A DNA stretch of 64,000 bases from Vitellaria paradoxa (Eukaryota > Streptophyta > Magnoliopsida > Ericales > Sapotaceae): positions 22,852,941 through 22,916,940 of the forward strand of contig CM034236.1 in assembly GCA_019916065.1 (NCBI GenBank), in the 5' to 3' direction. Positions 1 to 12,100 of the stretch are shown here, in pieces; within the stretch, counting starts at the first letter, position 1, and the number at the start of each line of letters is the position of its first letter. A program made the translations under genes and the position numbers. Under the pieces are notes generated by a model. The model ran no database searches, was not told the DNA's origin, and saw only the letters and a list, made by a program, of their open reading frames with translations.

Positions 1-167
1 AAGACCCATCATTACCATTCACCGTACTGGCAACATATTCAATTCTAAGTGGGATGGCCTGTATCGTGCAAGAAGTCTACTCAAATGGAGCATACAAGAT
101 AGTTGCTGAAGATGGCTTGAGAATCGGCCCTATAAATGGTAAGTTTTTGAAGTGCTACTATCCTTAA
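1..167 (+). pseudogene. Ty3/gypsy pol C-terminus (end of integrase), frameshifted
   Basis: Bases 29-58 translate to GNIFNSKWDG. After a one-frame shift near 59-65, bases 66-164 read VQEVYSNGAYKI, then a stretch with GLRIGPINGKFLK and YYP, before a TAA stop at 165-167. The run KWDG(P)Y-V-NGAYK-DGLRIGPINGKFLK-YYP is the usual C-terminal tail of a plant gypsy integrase. The two halves are in different frames, so the copy is broken. It is the 3' end of the coding region; the catalytic integrase core is outside the window. What is seen is the motif; the assignment to Ty3/gypsy is from family knowledge and is firm. Confidence 0.8.
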
Positions 168-229
168 AATCATGTACTACTCTTGGCCCACATAAGTGTA
201 AACTGTGAAAGGCACCAAAAAAAAAAAAA

Positions 230-850
230 ATGAATTATGCTTAGCTTGATCTCATCTCGGGTACGTAGGTAACTTTGAGTTTGTTCCAAGTTTAGTCATT
301 CATTCAAAAGAAATCATTCATTTCTTACTATTTTGAATTACGCTTGGCTTGATCCCATCTCAGGTACGTATGCAACTTGGAGTTCATTCCAACTTCAGTC
401 ATTCATTAAAAAAAAAAAGAAAAAGAAAATTCATTTATCCTTTATTTTTAATGAACTACGCTTGGCTTGATCCCATCTCAGGTACGTATGCAACTTGGAG
501 TTCATTCCAACTTCAGTCATTCATTAAAAAAAAAGAAAAAGAAAATTCATTTATCATTTATTTTTAATGAACTACGCTTGGCTTAATCGCATTTTGGGTA
601 CGTAGGCAACTTGGAGTCTGTTCCAAGTTCAGTCATTCATTAAAAATTAGAAAAAAATTCCATTTATCTTTTATTGTAATGAACTGCATTTGGCTTGATC
701 CCATTTTAGGTACATAGACAACTCGTAGTCTGTTTCAAGTTCAGTTATTCATTAAAAAAAAAATTCTAATGAATTATGCTTGGCTTGATCCCATCTTAGG
801 TACATAGGTAGTTTAAAATCCTATTTCAAAATCAGTCATCCAGTCAAAAC
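230..850. repeat. Tandem array 1 in the retroelement 3' UTR (6 units, about 92-118 bp)
   Basis: The anchor GCTTGGCTTGATC and its variants begins at 239, 342, 460, 576, 686 and 778. Each is followed by a GGTACGTAGGCAACTTGGAG-like stretch and CAGTCATTCATT, then an A-rich spacer of variable length. Unit lengths differ mainly because the oligo-A spacer changes. There is no coding potential. Confidence 0.85.
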
Positions 851-1029
851 AAAAAATTAAGTTAATCATGAGTAGTGAATTCATAATTCATACTATTATG
901 ATAAAGCTTATGATACACCAAGAACATCTCCAGGAAGCCTTTCCAATGTTGAGATTATAATCTTTAGAATAAAGTAAAGATTACAAGAATAATGCTTCCA
1001 AAGATGTCTTCTGGCAATGAATTTACAGT

Positions 1030-1500
1030 AGAAATGAATAATACACACTAAGTAAGTTTCCAGGAAAGATTGGAGTAGTCACACTGGTCTCACTTAAAAC
1101 CCAATCCCCTAAATAGAACCTCCTTAGACGTATACATACTCATATAACAAATGAATAGTGCATACTAAGTAAGTTTTCAGGAAAGATTAGAGGGGTCACA
1201 CTAGTCCTACTTACAATCTAATCTCTTAAACAGAACCTCCTTAGACGTGTACGTATTCATACTAGAAATGAATAGTACACACTAAGTAAGTTCCCAGGAA
1301 AGATTGGACACTGGTCCCACTTAAAATCTAATCTCCTAGACAGAACCTCCTTAAACGTGTGCGTATATAAACTACAAATGAATAGTACACGCTAAATAAG
1401 TTCCGAGGAAAGATTGGAGGGTCACACTGATCCTACTTAAAACCCAATCTTCTAGACAGAATCTCTTCAAACTTGTATGTATTCATACTACTACATTGCA
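1030..1500. repeat. Tandem array 2 in the retroelement 3' UTR (4 units, about 115 bp)
   Basis: The anchor ATGAATAGTACACACTAAGT (with variants) begins near 1033, 1149, 1267 and 1378. Each is followed by CCAGGAAAGATTGGA and CAGAACCTCCTTAGACGTGT-like blocks. The unit shares no obvious sequence with the arrays on either side. Confidence 0.85.
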
Positions 1501-1654
1501 CTCTAGAAAAATAGAGAATCTTCTGACTATGCAGTGAACAATCCTTGAAAATAACCATGATCTGAAAAAAAGCAAGCTCAATGCCTTATAAATTTGATAT
1601 AGAGATCCTAAAGGCCTTCAATGTAGTCCTTAAGTTAGATCTAGAAGTTCTGGT

Positions 1655-2970
1655 GGCACGAACAATTTTCAGCCCCGAATTCTTACCGAATCCAAATTCA
1701 AAGGCTCTGATTGATGTAAGTGCAAACGGCTACTACCATGGACGACTTTTGGCCTCGAATTTTTGTCGAAACTGAATTTAAAGGCTCTGGCTGCTGTAGG
1801 TGCGAACAGTTGCTGCCATGGATGACTTTTAGCCCCGAATTCTTGCCAAAACTAAATTCAGAGGCTCTAGCTGATATAGGTGTAAACGACTACTGCCACA
1901 GACGACTTTCAACCCCGAACTCTTGTTGAAGCCGAATTCAAATGCTCTGGCTGATATAGACGCGAACGGTTGCTTCCACGAATGACTTTCAGCCCCAAAT
2001 GTTGCCCAAACTGAATTCAGAGGCTCTAGCTGATGTACTCGCGAACGGCTGCTGCCACGGACGACTTTCAGCACTGAATTCTTACCAAAGCCAAATTCAG
2101 AGGCTCGAACTGATGTAGGCGCGAATGGCTGCTGTCACTGATGACTTTCAGCCCCGAATTCTTGCCGAAGCCGAATTCAAAGGCCCCTAATTCTTGCTGA
2201 AACCGAATTCAAAGACTTTGACTGATGTAGAGGTGAACGGCTGCTGTCACAAATGACTTTCAGCCTCGAAATCTTGCTGAAACCGAATTCAAAGGCTTTG
2301 ACTATAATGTAGGCGTGAATAGTTGCTGTCACGAATGACTTTTAGCCTTGAATTCTTGCTGAAGCCGAATTCAAAGGTTTTGGCTGATGTAGGTATGAAT
2401 GGCTGTTACTACGAACAAACTTCCAGCCTCGAATTTTTACCGAAGCCGAATACAAAGGCTCTGGCTGATGTAGACGCAAACAATACTTGCACGAACAAAC
2501 TTTTTGCCCCGAATTGTTGCCAAAACCGAATTCAGAGGCTTTGGCTGATGTATGCGTGAACGGCTGCTGCTATGGACGACTTTCAGCCCTGAATTCTTGT
2601 CGAAGTCAAATTTAGAGGCTCTGGCTGATATAGGCGCGAACGGCTGCTACCACGGATGACTTTTAGCCCCGAATTCTTGCTGAAACCAAATTCAAAGCTG
2701 CTGCCACGAACGACTTTTAGCCACGAACGACTTTTAGTCCCGAATTCTTACTGAAGTCGAATTTAAAGGCTCTGGCTGATGTAGACATGAATGGCTGCTG
2801 TCATGAATAACTTTCAGTTATGAATTATTACTGAAACCGAATTCAAAGACTCTGGCTGATGTAGACGTGAACAAGTACTGTCGCGAACAATTTTCAATCC
2901 CAAATTCTTGTTGAAACTGAATTCAAAGGATCTAGCTAATGTTAGCACAAACAAATGTTGGTACGAAAAT
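1655..2970. repeat. Tandem array 3 in the retroelement 3' UTR (about 16 units of 80 bp)
   Basis: A GC-richer unit of 80 bp repeats across 1.3 kb. The anchor GACGACTTTCAGCCCCGAAT (with variants) occurs at 1741, 1821, 1901, 1981 and 2060, and then continues with some deletions to about 2970. The internal blocks are GCCGAATTCAAAGGCTCTGG and GCGAACGGCTGCTGCCACG. Short open frames through this array are by-products of the period and not genes. Confidence 0.9.
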
Positions 2971-3087
2971 TTTAACCCGACTTTAGAGATACTACGGAAA
3001 AAAAAGGAGTTAGTAATTAAAAAAAAGTGCATCATATAAAAAACAACAGTGCAGATTAGATTTAAAAAAAATGTATGCTGCTAAAAA

Positions 3088-3123
<36 letters not shown>

Positions 3124-3392
3124 TGGTGCAGAATTCATTACACTGAAGGTTTGAAATTAAAGGCAATGATTGCCTTTCGTAAATGTTGAATCATCTGTTG
3201 GAGAGTATACGTTGAAGTGACTTGAACGTATACATGTTCATGCATCATGATCAAGCATTCTATTTAAATTAAATTAAATTGAGATCAAAGTTTGCCTGTT
3301 CGAAAAAAAAAAAAAAATGGCCCTGCTGCGCATCACATAACAGAGGAAGATAGATTATTGCTATACTCACCCGCTGCTGCACTTGAGGAAGA

Positions 3393-3423
<31 letters not shown>

Positions 3424-4480
3424 TATTTCTCCCCCTTACCGGTACGCGGAAAAAAAATACAGACGCTGCTATTCTCCACTTCACCAGGAATTGTTTTGAA
3501 TTGAAGAAATAATTGATGGAGGGTTGTTTATGTAGATAAAATTAAATCCTACTTCAATTATGATTTGAGTTCTTCACAAAAGTTTAAAATTATTAAAATT
3601 CTAATTAAATTCTAAGAAATAAATCTCAATTGAATTTAGGTTGCCCAAACGAAGACAAATTCTAAATTCAAATTATATTAGAATTAAAAATAATTCTAGT
3701 TCTGCTGAGTAGCTAAATTCAAAACTCCTAACTTGTATAAAAGTTATGTCAACGAGTTAAATTTTCGAAGTGATTCTGTCATCACTGTGGCTTTATTTTT
3801 CAGTTAAGCTTATAGATTCGATTGCTCGAATCAATTACGAATGTGGGCCCGTCCAAATTTCTATCCAAACTAAGTTGCTGGGCTTCCTTTCGAACTCAAA
3901 ACAAAGGCAAATTTCCTTGTCCCATGGTGCTGACATGCAAGTGTTCCACTAGGGTGAAAAAAATACAAGTCTATCTAATTGTCAAGTGCATTGTCATTTT
4001 ATCTGAAATAGTTCATAACTGTGATCTTCATGCCTTGTCAATCTTGGAACTATATCGGAATACATTCTTGTTAATTGATAAATTTAGAATTCGAAAGAAA
4101 AATGAATTTTAATTCGAAGTAAAATTTGTAATTAAAAATAAATTTAATTTTTTTCATAAAAATAAATTTTGATTCCAACTCAAATTTGGAATTTAAAATA
4201 AAATCAAATTCATTATTTTGATTCCAACCCAAATTTGGAATTCGAAATAAAAACAAATTTTAATTCCAACTCAAATTTGGAATTTGAAATAAATTCAAAT
4301 TCATTATTTTAATTTCTATTATAGAAATTGAAATATTTGAAGTGGGAATTGCATAAAAAAAATGTCATTGTACAAGAATCCAAATTGTTCTACTTAATGG
4401 CATCAAATTTTCATAATTGAGACCCACTCACTTTTCAACACTATTGCAACGTATACGTGATCAAATCTCGAGAGAGTATG
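2971..4480 (+). other. Rest of the retroelement 3' UTR, AT-rich with microsatellites
   Basis: No gene is seen. The stretch holds an (AAT)n run at about 3091-3122 and an (AT)n run at about 3399-3425. A degenerate array with a period of roughly 57 bp at 4140-4320 is built on AATTTGGAATTTGAAATAAA-like blocks. A short purine-rich stretch (GAGAGAGTA, near 4470-4479) lies just before the LTR and could be the polypurine tract. Confidence 0.5.
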
Positions 4481-5152
4481 TGTAGACATGTAAATTTTGG
4501 CTAATCAAATATTGGCAAGTGTCAAATAAAAACTTAATTAAACTAACAAATTAAAATTTTCCATGTGTCTCGTGGAAGATTTCAAGAAAATTGCACATGT
4601 GGACGAATAACAAGTCGCCATGTGTAAAAGTGATGCAGTCTAAAGATGACAAGACTTGATCAGTCAAATTGAGCCACTTGTCAACTGGGCCCACTGCTAA
4701 AGATAATTATTATCTCTTATAAAATAAATAAATAAGAGATAATTATCAAAGAGGTATGAAATTATCTGAACTCCTTGGTATTATCTCTTACTAATAAATT
4801 AAATAATTAGATAATTATCTTAGAGAAGTTAAATTCAACCGTGACTATCTCCTACACATCTATAAATAAGGGTTACTATCAAAGAGAAAGGAACATTCTT
4901 TTGCATACAAGGAGACTCTGCTGGATCAAGCTGTCAAAGCCCCACAGACTCTCACACATCAAGAACATACACGCGTTGATTCGAGATCAAACTGCAAGCC
5001 CTTGAATCAACATTTTGAAGAAAAGAATCAGAGAATTAGTTTTTTTATTAGAATACATCAAATATTATAATCCATCTTTTTCTACATCAATAAAATTAAA
5101 TTCGTTCTTACAATTTTTGTGTTTATTTTCAAACACAAAATTTGGGTGAACA
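4481..5152 (+). mobile_element. Probable 3' LTR of the Tat-like element
   Basis: It begins TGTAGACATG right after a purine-rich stretch and contains a TATA box (TATAAATA, 4861-4868). An AATAAA lies near 5088, and the LTR may end at GGTGAACA (5152). An end about 15 bases earlier, at AAACACA, is also possible. The order U3-TATA-AATAAA fits an LTR read on the + strand. Without the 5' copy both ends are provisional. Confidence 0.55.
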
Positions 5153-6202
5153 ATTGGTAAGCTTAATAAGTTAAATTCCTGCTTCAGCCAATGATAGCTT
5201 AGCTTGAGAGCTAGCAAACCAACTCAAATAAATAGTATATACACAAATATAAATATATATACTAATTTAGACCAAAACAGTGTCATTTTAATTTAGTGAA
5301 ACAATGTTGTTCTAGTTTATTGAAGTTATTCATATTAATTTGTAATATATTAGACCAAAAGACATCATTTTAATTAGTCAAATTATTCACTTGTTGAACT
5401 CGAATTTAAATAGCTCTTTTCAAGGCAAGTTCGCATCTCATACTGTTAGTTTGACCAAGAGCAATTTAGAACTCCACTTGGCTTGACAGTTCCACCACTA
5501 CTGATAGGGCCTTTATGCTATGTTTGCTTTTTGGATTAGATGCAAGAAGTTGAATTCTCAATTCATGAAATCACCTTCTCTCTTGTTTGGCCAAGGAAAG
5601 TAATTCTCAGGCATATTAATCTAATCTAGATATATTCCTCCCAGATGGGATATATACAGTACCTAGAGATTGTGATATATATATATATATATATATATTA
5701 TATTATGTTACATTCACTTCATTAGTTGTTGCCAAAATTTTAAATTTTAAAATTATTATTTGTCAAATTTTATGTCAAATCACTTCTCTTATTTTATTTA
5801 ATATCTCATCAATCAAACAACAAAATTTAATCACTCAAAAATATAATCACATCCTTTATCAAATGTCGTATATTATCCAAGGTATGACTTATAATTACAT
5901 TTTCTCTCTCTAATCAAAAGTTCGAAGAATGAGGGATAAATAATACTATAAAATAATATTTAGAATTAAATATAGTATAAGATTGATTTCTTATGGGAAA
6001 TTATTTTTTTGGTACTCCGTTAGTGACAAATAAAGTGAAATAGAAGATATGATTTGATAAATAATAGAATAAGAAATAATTTTGAATCTTTCAATTTTAG
6101 TAAGAAAGAAATGTAAAGGTTGGAAATATGCCCCTCCTCCAAAAAAATGATACACCACATCCCCTTCTTTAGAGATTTAGCAATTCCCCTCCCCCCTTTT
6201 AC

Positions 6203-6236
<34 letters not shown>

Positions 6237-7490
6237 AATCAATCAAAAATTTGTGGGACTCACATAAGGCAAATTCAAACTCAAATTGGCTCCCACATCC
6301 CCAAAACAAACACAACCCCACAGCTCATACTTCAATTCATTCCTGGACTCCACTCCACTGGATAGAATTTGTTTACTCAATCTTTTTTCTTTTTTGTTAA
6401 GAGAAGAAAAGAGTATCAAATCATTTTTCTACTTTATTTTCGCTCCGTTTATAAACATTCCTTACTTATAATTGATTTGATTTTAAAATAAAAAATTAAT
6501 TTGAATTGATTTGATAAAGGAAATTTTATATTCAAAACACATGTTTAAGAATTAAGTTAAATTAATTTAAGAGAAATACCAAATTCAATCATATTAATGA
6601 AAAATAAAAAATATAATAAGTAACATATATGTAGATAAATTTGTCTATTTACTTTTATGGTTCAAGTAAAAAAATAAATTTTCATCAAATTCTATTGTTT
6701 TGGGTTAAATTTCAAATGATATAAAGATCCAAAAATTTAAATTATGAAATGAAATCAAATTCAACTCATAAAATTTTATTTTAATTCTAAACATAAGAAT
6801 TGATGAAAATTCTCACCAAATAGAATTAAATCCCACCAAATTCACCATTCCAAACGAAGTGATTAGGATAATCCATTTACTCCAGGGGATAAGACAACAA
6901 AAAAAAATAAAATAAAGCCTACAATAATTAATTAATTGGTCAAAATTACTATTTTTAGGATTTGTTTGGAGTAATAAGGAAAATGAGGAAAATATACGCG
7001 TATATTTACTTTAATCTATTCGATTTTAGAGTGCAAGAGAAGGAAAAAAAATGTTATGTTTTATAAAGTAAAAAATAAATAAAGGGGGAAAAAAACAATA
7101 ATATAACTTATACAATAGATCGGGGGAGGAGGAGAAAAGAAAAGATAATTAAAAATAATAATAATTTTCCCTTCCTTCTCTCTCTCTTGTTGCTAACATA
7201 GAAATTAAACATGGAAATGAAGAAATCTTCTATTTTGTCTCTCTTCAACAAATTTGGAAGCCCTAGATTAAATCTTTTCAGTGGCAATTCCATTACAGTT
7301 GAGAGATTCCTGAATTATGTATTCATCTTTAAAAGTATTGAACCACCCAATCAATTGATTGAACTAAAATATTGTTAGAAATATCGAAGAAATAAATCAA
7401 AGTAAGTTGGAAAATATCAATGATAAAAATATATCATCCTATACAAACATCAGTCATAGCAAGAACATAGGCAAATCAAGGGGAAAAAGG

Positions 7491-7528
<38 letters not shown>

Positions 7529-8500
7529 CGAGGAAACCAAAATTTTCTCATCCATTTCTTTCCCTAAAATTGTCATTGGAGTCTTATATTCTCCCTTTCA
7601 TATGAAGGTAAGGAACTGGTCTTTCTTTCGATTTGGGGATGGATGCTGCACTTTTTGCAGGAATAGTAAGACGTGTATACATATAAACCAATCAGTGGGT
7701 AGGTTCTATTGATGATACACGCATATTAAAACAATACAATCCACTTTATCATACACACGTGTCGGAACCATTCATCCGCCTGGCTTGAGCCTTCTCCATT
7801 CATTAATCCGCTGCGCTGTTCTCTAATTTGATATAGCCTCCAATGACGAAGCTTTTTCTTGAAATTCATTGGCAACCTTATTTTCAGCTTCCAATACAGC
7901 GTCTTCAGCTTCCAATACGGGCGTGCGCAGGTCGGATTCACACTAAACCCAAAACGGAACCAGTTAAAAAGTGGGTTAACACTTTTTAAACCCCAACCCA
8001 ACCAAAATCTCTAATAGAATTGACCCGACCCCTTTTGGTCGGAGTGATTGAGTTTTTGGGTTATTCGGATACATTGTGCACCCCTAATTGCTATCATAGA
8101 AGCCGAAAATAAGGTGGGCAAAGAATCCACAGGCAGGTCTGACAACCCCAGCAGAAGGAATCTTGGTGCAACTGAAGAGGAAGGAGAGGAAGAGGAGACA
8201 TGGTTATTATATTCAGGGAGGCAGCCAAAAATAAATGGATAGGCTAAAGATAGCCCGATTAATGGCTCTGATAATATCATATATATATATATAATATGCA
8301 GCATTGCTCTTGCTTGTGACAATACAAGCTCACCCAATGGTTGGTTTATATAGACTACAGAGAGATTTACATAGAAAGAAATAAATGATTGCTTAACAGT
8401 TTATCAGTGCACCTCTTCCGCTCTTCTTTCTTTATTTCCTTTCATGGAGGAGGAGAAAATAAAACAGAAGAACTTAACCAAGGTCAACCCAAAAAAAAAG
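5153..8500. other. AT-rich intergenic region
   Basis: No convincing gene is seen on either strand. The region contains (TA)n runs near 5669-5700 and 7493-7524 and a pyrimidine-rich TTTTC repeat at about 6205-6235. Short open frames here are broken by low-complexity sequence and show no codon bias or motif. Confidence 0.6.
8255..8450 (-). mobile_element. Possible relic of a Ty1/copia LTR and primer-binding site
   Basis: Read on the minus strand, CTATATAAACC is followed about 80 bases later by TATCAGAGCC. That decamer matches most of the initiator-tRNA-Met primer site (TGGTATCAGAGCC) found after plant copia and gypsy 5' LTRs. The spacing TATA, short R/U5, PBS is plausible for a small copia LTR. 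No gag or pol can be recognised downstream (lower coordinates), so this may be a decayed or chance match. Confidence 0.25.
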
Positions 8501-8509
8501 GGACATTGA

Positions 8510-8758
8510 AAATAAATTTATAATGCACCATGTATAATATCATACAGAAATTGAGAACCACTTATATTTACTACAAAGCCCCTTTGATAATTGTACATAG
8601 ACGCATTCCCATCTTAAGAAATAATGCGGAGAACATCCTCCAATAGTGCCAACCAGAGAGATCTGGAAATGCCAAAAAAGTGAAGGTGGAATTACTTACT
8701 TACACCGATGACAAAGGCAAAATTTTGAAAGCCGCATCTACCTCCCATCACTCACTCC
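8510..8758 (-). other. RFC1: Probable 3' untranslated region of RFC1
   Basis: The sequence after the RFC1 stop codon has no splice-like signals for about 250 bases and becomes AT-rich with ATAAATTTATTTTC on the minus strand near 8510-8525, where polyadenylation could occur. The end point is an estimate. Confidence 0.4.
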
Positions 8759-9168
8759 TCATCTCTTCCTCTTGGCAGCTGCACCAGAACCTCGTCCCCC
8801 TTTATTCGCTTTGGAACTTCCTCCTTTGCCCCTGTCTGATGGTGCCTTCTTGGCACCTGTGTTTCCAGCACCCTTCAAGTCCACTTGCATTCCTACATAA
8901 AATTTGGCACAGTAATTACAAAAATCCTCCGTAAATCATAATGTAGAATGATTTAATAGGAAAAGTACTACAAACCTTTCGAACTAAGACCCTCAAGATC
9001 CAATTGTGGTTTTTTCTCATCATCAGCATTCTCTCCTGAGAAACACCACAAGCAAGAAAAATAAAATGAAATAAACCACCACAATAATATGAAGAGCCTT
9101 TTTAATATAACCATCCGATTTATAGCTAAATGAACAGTAAAGATGACATCATGCCTTCAAAACATTGA

Positions 9169-9199
<31 letters not shown>

Positions 9200-12100
9200 T
9201 TTTAGGCTGGTGTCAAAGTTTGAAACAAAATATCTGGAAAAAATTTTCCCCATTTTTCAGATCATGACGAAATTACTTTCTTTTTTCTTTTTTTCCTAGG
9301 AAATGAATCCCTCTAATGCAAGATGCATGATTGACTAACCACTTTCAAGCAAAATTCCTGTGATGATGACCCCAATATAACAATGAGAAACCACAAAAGA
9401 AAAAGGGGGAAGTTTCCCTTATCAGAGCAACATCTTCAATTCCCTCCCCTTTCTCTCCCCCAGTTAGTGGTCAACATTTCATTATAAACATAAGCAACCC
9501 AATTCTACACCTCACCGACTACCAGATAGAAGATTAGATGCAAAAAGAAGTAAATAAGTGTCAATTGAAGAATCACAGTACCTTCTGACAAGTGCAAAGA
9601 GATAAAGAACATGATAAATTTTGAAGATAATGATGGCAGAAGTGGAAAGGTAAAGGAGGGATTTATGTCAACTAATTAGTTTGTGACAATTAAAGCAGAT
9701 AGTACGTACTAAATAAAAAAAAAAATTTACTCCCAATAATTATCAACTTTTAAAACTTTTTCGCCATATAATATTATTAGAAATAATTGCCTGAAGGAGA
9801 CTGCTACAAGAAACATCCAAAGAGTGGTCTTTTCTTTTTCCTTTTTTCAATGAATTCACTGCACTAAATTTCAAGGTGGAATCCCAGCATAGGTATAGCA
9901 TTCTTTTTCCTCCCCCTGAGCACCTTTTAGCTAAGTAGCATAGACATGGCACTGACACAGGTATGACACAAACATGCCAACTGCTGCAATATTAATTTTC
10001 AAAAATTTGGAAAAAATAGACAGAATATAATATCCAAACACATCTCCCTTAGAGACCCCAATGCATAAAACAAATTGGAAGTTTTGGGCTTCTAAAATTC
10101 TTAAATATGACCAAAAGAGAAGATTAATATGTATAAATTCACAAATTTCAAAGTAACAATATACATCATAAGTAATAGATGCATGTAGACCAAGTGTCCA
10201 AAGGGTGTCTAGTTTTGTACAAACATGTCCAAAGAGTGCTGACATATCCAACAAGGACACTGTACCTTCATAAAAGTGTGCAATTCTTAGCTTTATTAGT
10301 ATATGCTAATATATTAGAGGCCACTACCCAACGCTGTTACCACCTATCCAGAAAGTTGGGAGCAATGGATTCAGCAAAAACACAAACACAAACATATATT
10401 CGAATTTTTTTGCTGCCTACAATGTTGAACCACATTATCATACCCGACATTCTAATCTTCTAATCTTTAATGCTTAAGGATATAATACAACAGCCACTTG
10501 ACTAATAAATTGAGGTGAGCAAAGGGCAAACTCAAAGAATGTACCCACCTAACACCACCCCCCCCCCCAAAAAAAAAGAACACATGCGCAGGAGGGTCCC
10601 ATCAAACTTGAGTTCTCTGATTATACTTTTACATTAAGTCAAAATTGTAAAGTAAAGCTAAATTAAACAGAAATAGAGTGGGGGAAAAGAAACTGTACCC
10701 AGGCCCTCTGTGTCCGAAGAGGTCTCTTCTCCATTTTCTACCAATGCATCAACACTCTCCGCTGCTAATGCATCTTCCACTGGTTCTAACATTGCAGCAA
10801 TCCGCTTTTTAGGGGCTTTTCTAATTCCAGGAAGGGTAATTAAATCAGCAGTCCGAATCACACGTGAGCTACTTCCCTTATTGTAGGCCTTTGTCAGTGC
10901 AGCTTTGACAGCTGGCTGCACGCCGTCTAGCGGATTTGGGTGTCCCTGATGCAAATGGAAACATAACCACATGAATAGAAAGTTTCAAGAATAGTTTAGA
11001 TATTATGATCCATACTGTACCGAGGGAATACCTTGAACTTTGATATCTCCACAATAGCATCAAAGTCCTCCTGGCTTATAGAGTAAGAATCCATGAACTC
11101 CACAACCTTCTCCACAGCTTCATCCTAGCAAATATTTCCAAATAGAAATGATATTCATTCAACTAAAAATTCAATTATCATTGGATAATCAACAAAACTG
11201 TATTCCCAACCTTAGGCAGTGCTCGAAGTGGATGAGTCAAGTGTTTCAGAAGAAGAGTAAGGAAATCAACTCGCAGTGTTGTCCTGCAACATTTAAAGCA
11301 TCAGAGTAATTAAGCAGCTTGGAAGAAAGAACGAAAGCAAATAGTTTATAATCCCAAGAGACGGAAAATTAAAGTGTTTTCTTTTATTTCTTATTTTTTT
11401 CTTTTTTGGCTGCACCCGCCTGGGGGGCCCCTGAGGGGGGTATCAGTAGTAGAAAGAGATTAACCAAGCTACAACAATAGAAACAACACCAAACACACAT
11501 CATTTTGGAATTGCTTTACACCCATTTAATTCACAAAATATATCAGTGCAATGTCCAACTTCACAAAATCAAATGACCAGGAACGGACGGGCAGACCTAT
11601 AGAAGGTTCGGTTGGGCTCCTCACTCAAAAAATAACACTTAAAACTATTATTTTTGTCCCCATTTATTTTAAAATTGTACTTTTGCCCCATTATGTTTTT
11701 CAATTTTTTACCACCATTCACCTATAATTTTTACTTTTGGCCCCACTGAATACAAATTCTAGGTCCACCCTTGGAAACAGAGATTGTGAACTTAGTAATT
11801 CCCACTCCTTGTAGAACCTTTGTCTCTCATCCAATCTTGGCTTAGAAACCTTGATTGTTGCTAACAACTTCACAACATCATTCTTACCCTATTCATACAC
11901 ACTCCTTGTGTTACCTGAATTTTTCCTTTAAAATCTAACCAACCAATAACTAAGAGGTTAAGTTTCTACTTCAATACAAAACAAAGAGGACAATAGACAG
12001 GATGTGTGTGCGCGTACCCGCACGCGCTTGGGGGAGCAATAGAGAGAGAGAGCATCACTCAGCAAGGATCCAATGCTACTTGCTTAATGCTAAACCCAAA

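Larger units (their letters stand above)
1..5152 (+). mobile_element. 3' part of a Ty3/gypsy LTR retrotransposon (Tat-like)
   Basis: The window opens inside the end of a Ty3/gypsy polyprotein, followed by a very long 3' untranslated region with three tandem arrays and then a TG...CA segment with a TATA box that reads as the 3' LTR. A long, tandem-repeat-rich 3' UTR between pol and the 3' LTR is a known property of the plant Tat/Ogre group, so I place the element there by structure. The 5' part lies outside the window, so the two LTRs cannot be compared and no target-site duplication can be confirmed. Confidence 0.7.

Noticed and set aside
1655..2970. Regular repeats that might suggest a CRISPR array
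   Set aside because: The whole 80-bp unit repeats with no unique spacers, in a plant retroelement 3' UTR.
8011..8337. 108-codon minus-strand frame with hydrophobic start
   Set aside because: No family motif, runs through a (TA)n run, and lies in intergenic DNA.
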